DNA of 64,000 bases from Hydractinia symbiolongicarpus (taxonomy: Eukaryota; Cnidaria; Hydrozoa; Anthoathecata; Hydractiniidae), in contig NC_079877.1 in assembly GCF_029227915.1 (NCBI RefSeq), positions 16,168,851-16,232,850 of the forward strand. The letters are read 5' to 3'. Numbering within the stretch: the stretch's first letter is position 1; the number at the start of each line of letters is the position of its first letter. A model generated the notes under the pieces. The model was given only the letters and a program-made list of their open reading frames with translations. It made no database searches and was not told the origin of the DNA. This document shows positions 12,638 to 22,877 of the stretch, piece after piece. The position numbers were made by a program, and so were the translations under genes.

Positions 12638-13130
12638 TGATATCAATGTGGACTGCCTGACTGTATCGGGGACCCCATACCTGCCAACGGATCAAAGGTA
12701 TATTATAGGATACCATACACGAGACCTCGTGGTAGCTCTAAGGGTGAAGACACCAAAAATCTGGTCCGCGCATGGGGTGACATGGTACAACGCCAACGCC
12801 GTGCCAGCAATGAGTCTCGATTTTGAGGAGTACCCCGATTGGGTTGAAAAGTATCAACAAATATGACAAAAAATCGAAAAGCTGATCTCCGAGCAGTTGA
12901 CAACGGAGCCCGTGAAAAAGGACCGTTATGTGAACGCCAAACTCCGGTACCACAAGGACGCAATCACGATTAAATTCTATGGTATGCCGGTACCCTACGA
13001 TGAGCCCTGCCAATTCAGTACAATCCTAGGTATTTCATCGGTATATTTGCAAGGTAAAAACCACTACCCTCAGGTACATATTACGGAATGTCGGTACTTG
13101 AAAAAGGAATGGCTGTTAAGTGAGAATTAA
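12578..13130 (+). pseudogene. Unknown Polinton-associated protein, one internal stop
   Basis: One frame stays open from just after a TAA near 12577 to a stop at 13128-13130, apart from a single TGA at 12864-12866. It is mixed polar/aromatic with a C-terminal block KFYGMPVPYDEPCQF. I cannot name the family. It converges on the minus-strand gene to its right with a strong hairpin between them (13136-13173). Confidence 0.5.
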
Positions 13131-13135
13131 AAACC

Positions 13136-13173
13136 ATATATTTTATAGGTCTTGTATGGCCTATAAAATATAT
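13136..13173. terminator. Hairpin between convergent element ORFs
   Basis: A perfect 14 bp stem (atatattttatagg / cctataaaatatat) with a 10-base loop lies just after the stop of the plus-strand ORF ending at 13130 and at the 3' end of the minus-strand ORF coming from 13853. The position suggests a bidirectional 3'-end signal. The structure is certain; the role is inferred. Confidence 0.5.
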
Positions 13174-13189
13174 ATAATTAAGGGCTGTA

Positions 13190-13853
13190 AGCAGGAGGTG
13201 TGTATAAATAGTGCTTGCATACTGCAGAGACTGAAGTTTTTTTAAAACATCCTGTCTCCCCTCTTCCCTGCCTTTAGCAACTAGCTTAGCACGCTCTTGT
13301 TCGCTAATACTATTTGCTATCCTATTAAAGCGCTTTCGCATCTGTTCTTTTAGTAGCATATACCTCTCCTTTTCACGGCTAATCAGGCTATATTCGTAGT
13401 CGCTGATAATACCATTCTCCATTGCCTGGCTGATCAGGTCGACGATAGAGTTTAATTTCGCTTCTGCGAGTATCCTGATACCCTCATGCTTTTTGGACTT
13501 GACACGGAGCATTTTGACGCGTTCCGGAGACTTGCCTGACCTATTCCGGCTGCGATCGCGAGCCCCCCCCCCCCCATGGCACAGGCCAAGGGGACCCCCA
13601 AACCCGAGGCCATAGCACCTATCCCTAATCCGGATGTAATCACCCCAATACCAAGCAATCCATGGTCGCAGAAGCGTACCCATGTGTTATGCATTTTATT
13701 TTTTTTCGCTAGCCTATTCCGCCCCTTTATTTCATCCCAGAGATATTGTTTTATTTCCTCAATCTTTTTTAGTCTGAAGACCTGTTTTTTATCCTCGGCG
13801 CCTTGCGCGGGTGCACTGGGCAAACTCGGATATAGTTTGCTGATATCGCTCAT
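13190..13853 (-). pseudogene. Small membrane protein of the Polinton-like element, frameshifted
   Basis: It starts at 13853 (MSDISKLYPSLP) directly after the shared AATAAATG context. The N-terminal third is polar. A Gly/Ala-rich hydrophobic stretch (about residues 62-95, GLLGIGVITSGLGIGAMASG) looks like a membrane hairpin. A run of 12 cytosines on the plus strand at 13564-13575 coincides with loss of frame. In the other frame a charged helical C-terminal region follows (EAKLNSIVDLISQAMENG, EQERAKLVAKGREEGR). The shifted frame runs past 13190 through the 13136-13173 hairpin to 13081, so the original stop is probably lost. I recall similar uncharacterised proteins in cnidarian Polinton-like elements but cannot name a function. 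Confidence 0.6.
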
Positions 13854-14006
13854 TTATTACTCTAGAGAATGCACATCGTAAGGCCGGTGAACGTCACATT
13901 TTTTTCATGGCGGAAGACGTCTGTTTAAAGGAACTCCAAACGGTCCGTGGAGCCCTTCAGTGGGAGGTACGTTGAGCTGTCAAAAGTCCAGGTCAGCATA
14001 TACCCC

Positions 14007-14381
14007 TCAGGCATTCAATTCTTTGGTGGGAAGCAAGGCCAGAATTTTGGACTTTTTGCCATTAAGGAGGTAATCGTCCTCATCCAACTGGGGACAAACG
14101 AGTCTTAATCTTTGGTAAATGTGAGTCATATAGTATCCATCATAGTCGCCCTTCATATAATACTTCTTACTAGGGTCATATGGCAACCCTAACAGCTCTT
14201 GTAGTTGCCTATTCATCACCACCGAGTAACCATCAGTAACACGGAGTCTGCAATATCCGCTTTTAAGGACGAAAAGTTTGATCTTATCTTCCGCCTGACT
14301 GTTCACAATAGTCGCAATATCTTCTATCCTGTATAAAACGCTGATGATCTCGATCCGAGTCACCCTCTGGTCGGGCCCCAC
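14007..14381 (-). pseudogene. Unknown Polinton-associated protein
   Basis: An open frame of about 125 codons with motifs IIIS-like start region, YCRLRVTDGYSVVMN and DEDDYLLNGKKSKILALLP. No ATG sits at its head: the frame begins at a GTG and similarity-like sequence continues upstream past a stop, so the 5' part is damaged. Downstream, related reading may continue past the stop to about 13920. No family is recognised. A structural (virion) role is only a guess from its neighbours. Confidence 0.4.
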
Positions 14382-14543
14382 CTTACGTATGGTAAACTCT
14401 GTATTGCTATAAAAATTCAGCTATCCAGGTCGAATACTGATGGATTTCGGGGCGAGTGTCTCGCCCCAGGTAGGCTTTGAATATGGTAGGTTTATCGATA
14501 TCTGTAATGTACAGTTGTTTCACATCCTTTGTTTTAAGGAAGA

Positions 14544-15188
14544 ATGAACATCTATCAATATAACCACTCGGCAAAGTACAAGTCTAACAGGGGAGAATGG
14601 CCACTTGGTGTTACAAATTTTGAGCACCAGAACCTCTACGTGAGTACAGAGTCCCATATCTCTGTGATATTTCCAGAGTTTACGAAGTATGCCATCAAGG
14701 TTCCAACAACTGACCCTGTTAATGTGAATTGGAAAGGACAGGCCTTGGATTACTGGAATATTCGGGTTAATTGCGCTACTTTATGTGGTCCTATTGCTGG
14801 GATCGCAAGCAGGTGCCAAGGCATCCCTGATTGGATCTAATACAGACAATTATACAGCAAAGCAAATTCTAGTACAGAAATTTGAGGCTATGGTTCAGCG
14901 TCAAGAGAATGTGAGCCATGATATCACCGACTTCCAGAAGGTATTGCAATATGCGTGAACTTTGCCGTAATGCACCACGTGTACATGCTGTCATCTGATA
15001 TGAAATTGCGCATAGCCAAAATCGTAGGGTATAACAACAATATTCTGATTGCCTCTGCAAGTGCGATAATTGGCATCCAGCTTGACCTGAATAATAAGCC
15101 TATTGTAAGGCATACAGAGAGGGCTATCAAGCCACCTCCTAGGCATACCATATCAGTCATGTGGCAGATATCAAACTACCCCACATGA
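14544..15188 (+). pseudogene. Single-pass membrane protein of the element, broken
   Basis: A plus-strand ORF starts at 14544 (MNIYQYNHSAKYKSN) with about 75 polar residues. The frame then breaks near 14765. Another frame continues with a hydrophobic helix (LIALLYVVLLLGSQAGA) and a polar helical region ending VLQYA at about 14958. A third frame stays open to 15188. The original product was probably a small membrane-anchored protein. The last segment may or may not belong to it. Confidence 0.4.
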
Positions 15189-15339
15189 CTCATAAGCATG
15201 CCACGCCCATTACACCCCCAAAACATGCTACATTGCTTCATATACCCGAACAATCCCCACAAAATCAACATGAGGATAGGCCTTATTAATCACTATAGGG
15301 GTAGGTATAATCTTGGCCTACATATGGTTGAAAAAATAA

Positions 15340-16633
15340 GCCTTATTTCACGTATAGCACGACAAACCCAACAGCGGCAGCGGCCGCCATGTACAGATGC
15401 TTGGCTGCATGTAACGATAGTTGAAACTACTCTCAGAAGGAACAGGACTACCGTACCGATGACTCCAGGCAATGCGGCACCTGCCTTGCCTTTCCGAGCC
15501 TCTCAAGTTGCTTCTGCACGAACCCTTTTCCATGCCCATCCGCGGCACTTCCCCCGGCAGCACCTGCCACTGCACTTCCTCCCGTAACGGAAAGTACGAT
15601 GGTGGAAATCAGTAAACGCACAGCGGAGACCACACTTGCAATGGTCAGGCCCTGCTTCTTGAAGAGTATTTTGAGCTTGTCCAGCAGATTTGTATCATCC
15701 CAAAAGATCTTCAAGAGCGTGTCATTAATGTGCCTCAGTTGGCTGTAAATATCTCTATTAAGCTCTTTCACTTTTTCCTGCAAAACATCCCTTTCATCGT
15801 TCATCCTTTTAATACCCTTCTCAAGCTTTTCAATAGCTTCCTTAGCGTTTTCATGAAATTCACCATCAGCATCTACCTGATTCTTGGTCCGTTTTATACT
15901 ATCCTCCGAATTTTTAATATTTTCATTATACGAGGCTTTTAATATTCCCCTCGTAGGTTTAAAGTTCAAGATAAAGCCTTGTTAATCCACGTTCAGTGAA
16001 TTCACCAGAGAATGAGATTTCCTCGGTAAGGGTTCCAACATTGGAGAATGGAGTTTCATCCGTAAGGGTTTCAACATCATGCATAATCCTCTTTATATTT
16101 TCGATCGTTGTCATCTGAATTACCTCGCCAGGGTCCTCCTCACCCTCATTAAGAATAACATCAACATCCATCGCAAGCTTCCGGACTACCTCCATCTTGT
16201 CTATCGTTGTGACAAACGTTCTAAAACCAAAGTCACAAATGGGATCTGCTCCCAAATTACTTATAATGGACCCGGGGCTTCGTAAGCCACCACCCCTAAT
16301 CTTATATATTTTTTCGGTTATATCCTCACATATATAGAGAAGATGTTTTCCCTCCACACGAAAATCTTCATAGGGGATCACATGGACTTCCACCGATTCC
16401 ATCCTTGGATCCTTTCTAATTTGGTCATATAATTCATTTAACCTCTGAACTACCAACTGCCTGGTCGTATCAGTACCGGTGGCCGTGGTATGTTGTTGTT
16501 GCCCTGATGTTGATGGAAGTTGTTGCGTTCCAGGAAGCTGGGTTGATTTTTGGGTATCCTCTTTGTCACCCTTATTGTCCTCATCGTGCCTACCAATATC
16601 CTCTTCAGGTGTAAATACTGGATTGTCAACCAT
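15340..16633 (-). pseudogene. Large coiled-coil membrane protein of the element, frameshifted
   Basis: It starts at 16633 (MVDNPVFTPEED) in the shared AATAAATG context. The first frame (to 15959) has a Gln/Thr/Ser-rich N-terminus and then a mixed alpha/beta region. A shift near 15960 moves to the frame ending at 15448. That frame is a long charged coiled coil (EAIEKLEKGIKRMNDERD) followed by a hydrophobic Gly/Ala-rich segment (KKQGLTIASVVSAV, VLSVTGGSAVAGAAG). More hydrophobic sequence continues in other frames to about 15340. I know comparable proteins only as uncharacterised ORFs in cnidarian Polinton-like elements. A virion or membrane-remodelling role is speculative. Confidence 0.55.
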
Positions 16634-16667
16634 TTATTTACAACATTTTTCCCTCATTTAATAAACA

Positions 16668-17281
16668 ATGAATATATATGGAAGTCTGATGGACCCTTAT
16701 GTAGAAACCAAGCAACTAGTGGGTATGAAAGGTAGGAGACAGAGGGTTCAAATCTCACATACACCATCAACCATTAACCAGAATGAGGACCTATACGTTG
16801 ACATACCCAACATGCATCAGAATGATGTCATCTTTTCGGGTAGTCTCAAGCTCTTATTTGACCTGACGCTAACAGGAACAAACACGACGCGTACGATCGT
16901 ATCGAACATAGGGAAATCTCTGGTTAAAAGCCTACACATTACTCTGAATGGCAAGGAGGTCCAAAACATAAGCGACTACAGTATCCTGGCGGTCTATAGG
17001 GACCTGTGGTTACCAAAATTCGACTGCGACAACAGTCTTATTCTGCAAGCATCAATCCAAACGATGGGACTATCAGCGCCCTACAGAGAAGTGCTAGTGG
17101 CCATGTGGGCACCAATGAAGAAAAGGTAATCGTAGCAGCCTATGGGAACACCTTTAGTATACCCTTGGACAAAATGTTTGAACTGACTCGTAATCTGCCA
17201 TTTTACCTGCCAGGTCTCTATGACCACATCCATTTTATCGGTAATTTCTTGAATGGTAGGCTAGATCGTGTTGAATATTAA
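16668..17281 (+). pseudogene. Capsid-like ORF of the Polinton-like element, frameshifted and short
   Basis: A plus-strand ORF starts at 16668 with TAATAAAC just upstream. The first frame (to 17129) has VETKQLVGMKGRRQRVQISH, then a beta-rich region and YRDLWLPKF. A shift near 17040 leads into a second frame that ends with a TAA at 17279-17281 (AYGNTFSIPLD, GLYDHIHFIGNFLNG). The beta-rich pattern and its place opposite the coiled-coil gene suggest the N-terminal part of a jelly-roll capsid protein. At about 200 codons it is far shorter than a Polinton major capsid protein, so it is either truncated or a different structural protein. Confidence 0.4.
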
Positions 17282-17341
17282 AATAAAGTATGGCAACCAT
17301 AGCCGTGATCGTGGAAGGCGCGGCAATCAACGCATTGGCGT

Positions 17342-17806
17342 TTAGCAGAACCAACTTTCTATTTTCAACGCTCTCAAGGTATGGTAAGGCTGAAAGGAAA
17401 CGGCCACTAATTTTATACCTATGCAACGACCGAATCTCTTTGCATACAACATAAGACGTCTATTTGTTATAGCGTCCTGTACCCGCTGTAATGTCATGGC
17501 GACGTCGGCAAGCGTTAGAGTATTAAAGGTTTCATTGTATCTGAAATGTACCTTGTTATTGACATGTCTCTCGAAGTTTTCCCACGTGTACCCTCCATTA
17601 AATTGGGCCTGAATATGATCCTGTAGAAGGATTATTAACTCATATAACGGTTGCATATAATTACGACGTTTGGTATGGCCCCTTGTAATCTTCCCGATAT
17701 CAAGGCATTTGATGTATGTTTTTGTCAGACCTTTACTCTTTGCCTTGAATTGGTCCAAGGGGAGGGATTTTGAACACACGAGATATTTTTTGGCCTCTTC
17801 CATCAT
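17342..17806 (-). pseudogene. Unknown Polinton-associated ORF
   Basis: A 154-codon minus-strand frame rich in charged and aromatic residues (YLVCSKSLPLDQFKAKSKG, YTWENFERHVNNKVHF). It stays open upstream of its first ATG to about 17850, overlapping the end of the next ORF by a few bases, which suggests compact, operon-like packing. No family is recognised. Confidence 0.45.
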
Positions 17807-17850
17807 ATTTTCTATCGCCTCTATAGGAGATAGAAACTTTACAATGCGGT

Positions 17851-18103
17851 CTACTTAGGCTTCGGCACGATACTTGCCGGCAACCACTCTTTTTTCACCG
17901 CCATCTCACGACTTGCTCTCCCTGCTGCAAAATAGGCCACCATCTTGAGAACGTCATCTGTATCCATTTTTGTAGATGGTCTCGTTACATCGCAAAACTT
18001 CTTACCTGCCATTGCATAGGCAAAGGTGAACCAAAGGTCAAAAAATTGTCTCTTAGAGCATATCTAAAATCTCCTTTTCCTTTGGTGTAACGTTGCTTGC
18101 CAT
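17851..18103 (-). pseudogene. Small ORF of the element, one frameshift
   Basis: Starts at 18103 (MASNVTPKEKEILDML) in the AATAAATG context. A stop follows after 16 codons, but a neighbouring frame continues (LWFTFAYAMAGKKFCDVTR) to a TAG at 17851-17853. The product would have been about 85 residues. No family is recognised. Confidence 0.45.
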
Positions 18104-18119
18104 TTATTACTACTGCATT

Positions 18120-18475
18120 TTAAAAATATCGATATTTGGCTTTGCTTTGCCTTGTTTTCCCCTGTTGGGGCTCCGGATTACCCGCTGGCTTGTTGGGTCC
18201 ATTCCCACCCCTGCCAAACATATACCAAACGCCTACTCCTATGGCAAGCACGGCTTAAGTTCGACCCCATAGATGTAGACACTGTCCATCGACGTGCTAG
18301 GGGTTGCGACAAGTTCCTTATCATCCTGTGAAGACCCTTTGCCCACGTTCTTCTTTAAGTCTGCGTTGTTCTTCATATTTCATTCGGCAAGTCTCTTGCC
18401 AGCTGCTACACGACCCTCATTCTTCGGTGGTTTTGTTATAACCCTTTCCTCTTGTTTTTGTTCCTCTTCACTCAT
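18120..18475 (-). pseudogene. Small tail-anchored-like ORF of the element, two breaks
   Basis: Starts at 18475 (MSEEEQKQEERVITKPP) in the AATAAATG context. A polar N-terminus with GRVAAGKRLAE is cut by an in-frame TGA. The frame is then lost near 18255, before a short hydrophobic helix (VLAIGVGVWYMFG) and a Gly/Pro/Asn-rich tail. It was probably a small membrane-anchored protein. Similar GKRLAE-bearing proteins seem familiar from cnidarian elements, but I cannot give a function. Confidence 0.45.
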
Positions 18476-18481
18476 TTATTC

Positions 18482-18985
18482 TTATAGCACCTCTTTCTCC
18501 GCCTCCTCCACCCCCTTTCTCCGTTTCCTCTTGTTTCTTTTACCCGTATGCCCAGCGGTATGGTCCGCCACGAGAAGGGAGACTAAGAAACACCCAATAG
18601 TGCAGTACACAAGGATACCTAGATTCGTCATACTGTCCCGGATAATAGGATCTTCTTCGATGTCCCTGCGCAGTTCGTCAACGCTGTTAATATCCACAAA
18701 GTTCCCAGCCATGCTGGCATATAGGCTGATAATATGAGTGGAAAATTCCCTTGCAGTCCTGTCCCCTTTCTCATGGAGTTCTTGCTGCATATACTCAGTA
18801 TTTACCTTGTCGATAGCCTCCTCTGGGGCCTTGTCAACAAACCCCTCTGTACATTTTTTTGGTAGTAGGTGCCCTTTACCTTTGCGAAGGACCTCTTTTA
18901 AAATTTGGCGTTTATTTGGTGGGGGCTCTACATGTTCATATTCCGCAGAGGTGGCCGTGTCGAATATTTCTGCAAGCTGACTCAT
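18482..18985 (-). CDS. Putative membrane protein of the element, frame intact
   Basis: A 167-codon ORF, the longest undamaged frame in the element apart from the polymerase core. It starts at 18985 (MSQLAEIFDTATSAEYEH), with AATAAA a few bases upstream of the ATG. A polar, helical N-terminal region is followed by one hydrophobic segment (about residues 121-141, LGILVYCTIGCFLVSLLVAD) and a very basic tail (GKRNKRKRRKG). The stop is six bases before the start of the next ORF at 18475. This suggests a single-pass membrane protein. Family and function are not recognised, and it may simply have escaped mutation so far. Confidence 0.5.
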   Translation of the reverse strand: MSQLAEIFDTATSAEYEHVEPPPNKRQILKEVLRKGKGHLLPKKCTEGFVDKAPEEAIDKVNTEYMQQELHEKGDRTAREFSTHIISLYASMAGNFVDINSVDELRRDIEEDPIIRDSMTNLGILVYCTIGCFLVSLLVADHTAGHTGKRNKRKRRKGVEEAEKEVL

Positions 18986-19073
18986 TCTCTTTATTAATAG
19001 TCAATATCGGAAAAGTACATAGGCAATCAGAGCATAAGGCAGGAGTATGGCGATTAGTTAGCACACCTCCATT

Positions 19074-20655
19074 TTATTCCTGGGTGGGCACCAGGCAGTA
19101 ATGGCCTCTGGCCAGCGTTGTCATCTGGTCGGATTGCACGATCCGTATGTCATCTTCCCTGTCAAGGGCTAACTCGTTCGCCTCTTGAGTATACACATTA
19201 TGACCCTTGTTTTGAATAAGCACCTGGCTTTTGTAGATGTCAACACCCTTTTCCAAACAATGCCGGTAATCATTGAAGGTTATCGACTTCGTCGTAACTC
19301 ATCACCACCTTCTTTCGTGAGGCTTTTGTACGCATAGAGTTTTTCCTTTAGGGTCATAAACTCGGTCATGATTTTACCACCCAATTCGTCCTTCATCAAG
19401 CCTACCACCTTCTTATTCTTGCCCATGAGGAAGGGCCTCCCATCATCGGGATTATAGGCACTTGTATCGAAGCGTGCCTCAACATCCTGCGCAATATCCC
19501 TGTAGAACTCCTCCGTTCATATATGGTACACGAAGCTGTCTGTATCCATGTAGCAGAGCTGAAGCTTGCTACCATATTTTGGCTGCATGAAATCGTAGTG
19601 AAACTCGTACATCACCATTTTGGACATATCCAATATAGCCTGACCAATGTATACGGGCTTGTTCGTTTTAACCTCGGTCTTGTCCATCTCTACACCAGGT
19701 TTTTGCTGAACCTGCTTCCACCCTTAAAATTTGGCTTTATGACAAGATTCGTATACTTGTCTTCGTTTGTGAACAGTTGGATGTTGCGGTGATTTCTAGT
19801 ATTCTCCATCGTTTTGCCAAAGACGCTAAAATTCATGAGTTTATAAAAATCCTTCTCGAACTCGTTCTTCACGTTGGTTCTCAGCCTCGTGTTGTGATCG
19901 ATATATCCGTTTAGCCATGCTTTTTGGTTGAATCGGATTACTCTGTGCACTTTCTTGAGCTCAAGCCCATGTTTTAAAGCCTCGTGAAGTGCCCTGATAT
20001 GCACCACATATTTCCGCTTATCCTCCAAATTTGGTACTAATTTCTCTACCTTGTGGACCGTTCTGCGTTCGGGTAGGTACGGCAGCTCGTTATGCTTGTC
20101 GTGTAGCTCCCTGGAGTAATCGATATCTACCTTCAAGATGTACCCATGCCTATTATCTTTAGCAAGATTCCCGATACGCCTTTCAGTGAATGCCTCTACA
20201 TTCTGCATCCATTTAAAGCCGTCTGTCGGCAGGTCTTGACGCATCGCCCATCCGTAAAAAATGTTTGCATCCAGATACTGCAGGTAGGATGATTCAACCT
20301 CTGGATCGTACTGCTCTCCCATGTACTTGTTATTGGCCTTGGCATACCGATGTACGGATGGCGTAATGCCTCCTCGGATACCTTTTTCGAACATCAGGAG
20401 CATTTCGGGGTCCGTAAGGAACTTAATTCCGGTATATTTCAGTGCTGTCTTCCATGGCAAGCCAGGTGCGCTGTAAAAGTGTGCTGGATCCAGGTTGTAG
20501 TTGTCCAGGCAGACGCCTCGAAATGTCTCGAAGACGTCAGCCAATAGCAGTACGTCTATGGTCAAGTATATGTCATGATAGTCTCCCATGGTGACGATAT
20601 CACCCTCTGGGGTAATGACATCCCATACCTCTTTTGCATAGGCATAGTCCCTTAT
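19074..20655 (-). pseudogene. Protein-primed DNA polymerase B, C-terminal part, broken
   Basis: This is the replicative polymerase of Polinton-type elements. The minus strand reads from about 20655. It shows a late exonuclease-domain block (GDYHDIYLTIDVLLLADVF), motif A (DANIFYGWAM), motif B (KLMNFSVFGKTMEN) and motif C (YMDTDSF). A C-terminal block (REDDIRIVQSDQMTTLARGH) ends at a stop at 19074. Breaks: a frameshift near 19695, a TGA near 19517, and another frame change near 19265. The N-terminal half (protein-priming region and most of the exonuclease) is missing at the element's right edge. The family call is firm; activity is excluded. Confidence 0.9.
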
Positions 20656-21104
20656 GTGTGTGTTTTATAGAATATAAAGTTGTAGGAAAATGTTATAACC
20701 AAAACCCTTGATCAACTGAAAATGGTCGAGTAAAGAAAAGTTCGAGAAGTTATCCCGTATTTAAATTAGGTGAGGGCGGCTACTGTATTCACTAATGCTT
20801 ACAGAGGGTATATTTTAATCTGAATTGTCAAAAATTTCCAGCAAGGCGTAAATTTTAAATCAATAATTTCTATTTTTGCGTTCTAACATTTTTTTTTATA
20901 TATATATTTTTACATGTTAACAAAAGTATGTCATCACTTTTTTTTTATCCATATGTACATCTTAAAGAAATTAATTTTAAGATTCTGGCTACAAAACGTA
21001 AATTTTGAGGAAGCATCTTAAAAGTTAGCTAGTAAGTAAAGTACATAGTAAGTATACAGTCCTCCCTCACAAGAATTGCCAGGCAACATGAACCATAATT
21101 GCCC

Positions 21105-21227
21105 CAACCTTGTTCCCAGGGCAATTTTTCGCTTTTTTGATATCCGAGACGGCGTGAAGAAAAAATTCATTTCTTCCCGCCGTCCGAGATTTTCACAAAA
21201 AGAAAAATGGTTCTGGGGACGAGGTTG
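21105..21227. mobile_element. Hairpin MITE, CTCGTTCCCAG family, copy 1
   Basis: The left end caaccttgttcccagggcaa pairs with the right end ggttctggggacgaggttg. The interior is also self-complementary around atccgagacggc / gccgtccgagat, so the 123 bp unit folds almost end to end. Confidence 0.75.
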
Positions 21228-21306
21228 TAATTGCCCTTAACATAGAAGGCAAAAAAAGAACAGTTTTAGAAGAGTAAAACCAAATAAACAAAAACAAACG
21301 TGTGTG

Positions 21307-21414
21307 CAATCTCGTTCCCAGAGCTTCTTTTTCGCTTTCTAGATATGGTTGCTCGCGCGAATTTCGCGCAGCCACATATCAGAAAGCAAAAACGAAGCCC
21401 TGGGAACGAGATTG
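21307..21414. mobile_element. Hairpin MITE, CTCGTTCCCAG family, copy 2
   Basis: caatctcgttcccagagctt at the left pairs with the right end, which reads gaagccctgggaacgagattg. The interior continues the pairing (gctttctagatatgg / cacatatcagaaagc). It forms a 108 bp near-palindrome. Confidence 0.8.
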
Positions 21415-22877
21415 ATGTATGTGTGTGCACGGTGAAGCCAAGGAACAACAATTGCGGATCTCCTGATATAATTCTGACGGTCACTACTTCATAAGTGGGG
21501 ACAAACGGGACAGATCTCGTACGAATTTGCTCTAATATTATTTAGGAATCTTAAAGTGTAATTTGTTCATTTATCTCATATATTTGCTATAAAGAGTTTT
21601 CCAAATATACAAAGTATAATTTTACAAACTTAAAACAAAGCGAAATTTGTCCTAATCCGTAACAATCTCCCACACACCAAGCTGCTGTATTTTTCATTCT
21701 TTTCACATCTTCCTAACAATATGGCACAAGAAAAAACTCATTTGTAGGTGAAATTGGTATTTCGGCGGACGGTGCATCGCATACAACAAGAGTTTATTTA
21801 CAAAAGTCTGTTAGTACCGCCAGCGATTTAAATTCCAGGAAGCCATCAAAATCACATTTACATGGAGCCGTTGTCGAAGAATAATGATCAAACAGTAAAA
21901 TATCTCTGTTAAAGCTTTACCAGTTTTATTCGTTCACTAACAAAGACCAAAATTACGCTGAAGTCTACATGGGGACAAATAGCACTTCTTGAGCTTGTCA
22001 AATTCGTGTGTGCCTAGTGGCATCTCTTATCAAAGAAATGAACAGTATAGCTAATTAAACGTACCATGTCAATTGGATGTAAAAAAATTTACTTCAGAAG
22101 AGTTTGTAGAATATTTCGAATTAAACTCTGGTACTATTTTATTTAAATCATCAGAGAATCGGTCAATGGTAAAATTACAATTTTTTCTGAAATGTACTCA
22201 AAAGTCGCATTCTGAATGCTCTAACTGTCCGAGTCAACAAGTTTTGAAATGTATTCTGCTCTCTTTGCATCATAGACGTCATATTAACGTCATTTTAAAA
22301 TTCAAAATATGTCCACAACCTTTTATATTTAATCAAGATCTATTGTTTCTTTTCCCTGATCTCCCAATCGTCCGACTCGACTCAACACCAAGATGAGAGC
22401 CTACAGATTGCAAAAAAAAAATTCACTGCTAAAAGTTAACAATAAGTAGAACTCGTACATTTTTCTTACGGTGCAAACATTTTTTGCACAACAACAGTAT
22501 TCACTTTCACTGTTATGTGAATAAACCTTAGAAGGTAAAATTTTTTTTCTTTATCTTAAAAACCGTGCACAGAGTTAGCGATTTGCTCACAAAATAACTC
22601 AACGTCCAACACCAAATGATAACTCATTGTAACAACTGGGTTAAAAAAAAATATACATCTGCCACGTAAAATGAAGGACTACATTTATTTAAGTTATTTG
22701 CCCCGCCATCCCTTTCGTTACAAGTGCCTGCATGTTAAATGAATCCAATTCATAAAAAACGTTTTTTCATTCTCACATGTGATGAGATCTATCTGTTCCA
22801 AACACTATTTTCCGTCTTATAGAGCTGTTCCCTTTAAATAACATTATTAATAGATACTTAGAAAAAACGCGTTTGCG

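Larger units (their letters stand above)
11728..20678. mobile_element. Decayed Polinton/Maverick (adintovirus-like) element
   Basis: About 9 kb of densely packed, intronless, damaged ORFs on both strands, visibly richer in GC than the flanks. It contains a protein-primed family B DNA polymerase remnant, a SAP-like protein, several small membrane proteins and a capsid-like ORF. This layout is that of Polintons and related endogenous viruses. I found no integrase, packaging ATPase or cysteine protease, and no terminal inverted repeats. The polymerase loses its N-terminal part at the right edge, so the copy is truncated there. A 10 bp direct repeat (agaatataaa) sits at 11728-11737 and 20669-20678. 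Almost every ORF carries a frameshift or stop, so the copy is dead. It lies between WYDN paralogs 1 and 2. Confidence 0.8.

Noticed and set aside
14924-15160. Hydrophobic minus-strand ORF opposite the 14544 gene
   Set aside because: The plus-strand reading continues a plausible protein in the same place; the minus reading has no start context and is more likely its shadow, though not excluded.
18294-18737. 147-codon plus-strand Ser/Phe/Leu-rich ORF
   Set aside because: Antisense shadow of the element's minus-strand ORFs.
22073-22396. 107-codon plus-strand ORF
   Set aside because: No start context, motif, splice structure or recognisable homology; consistent with chance in this composition.
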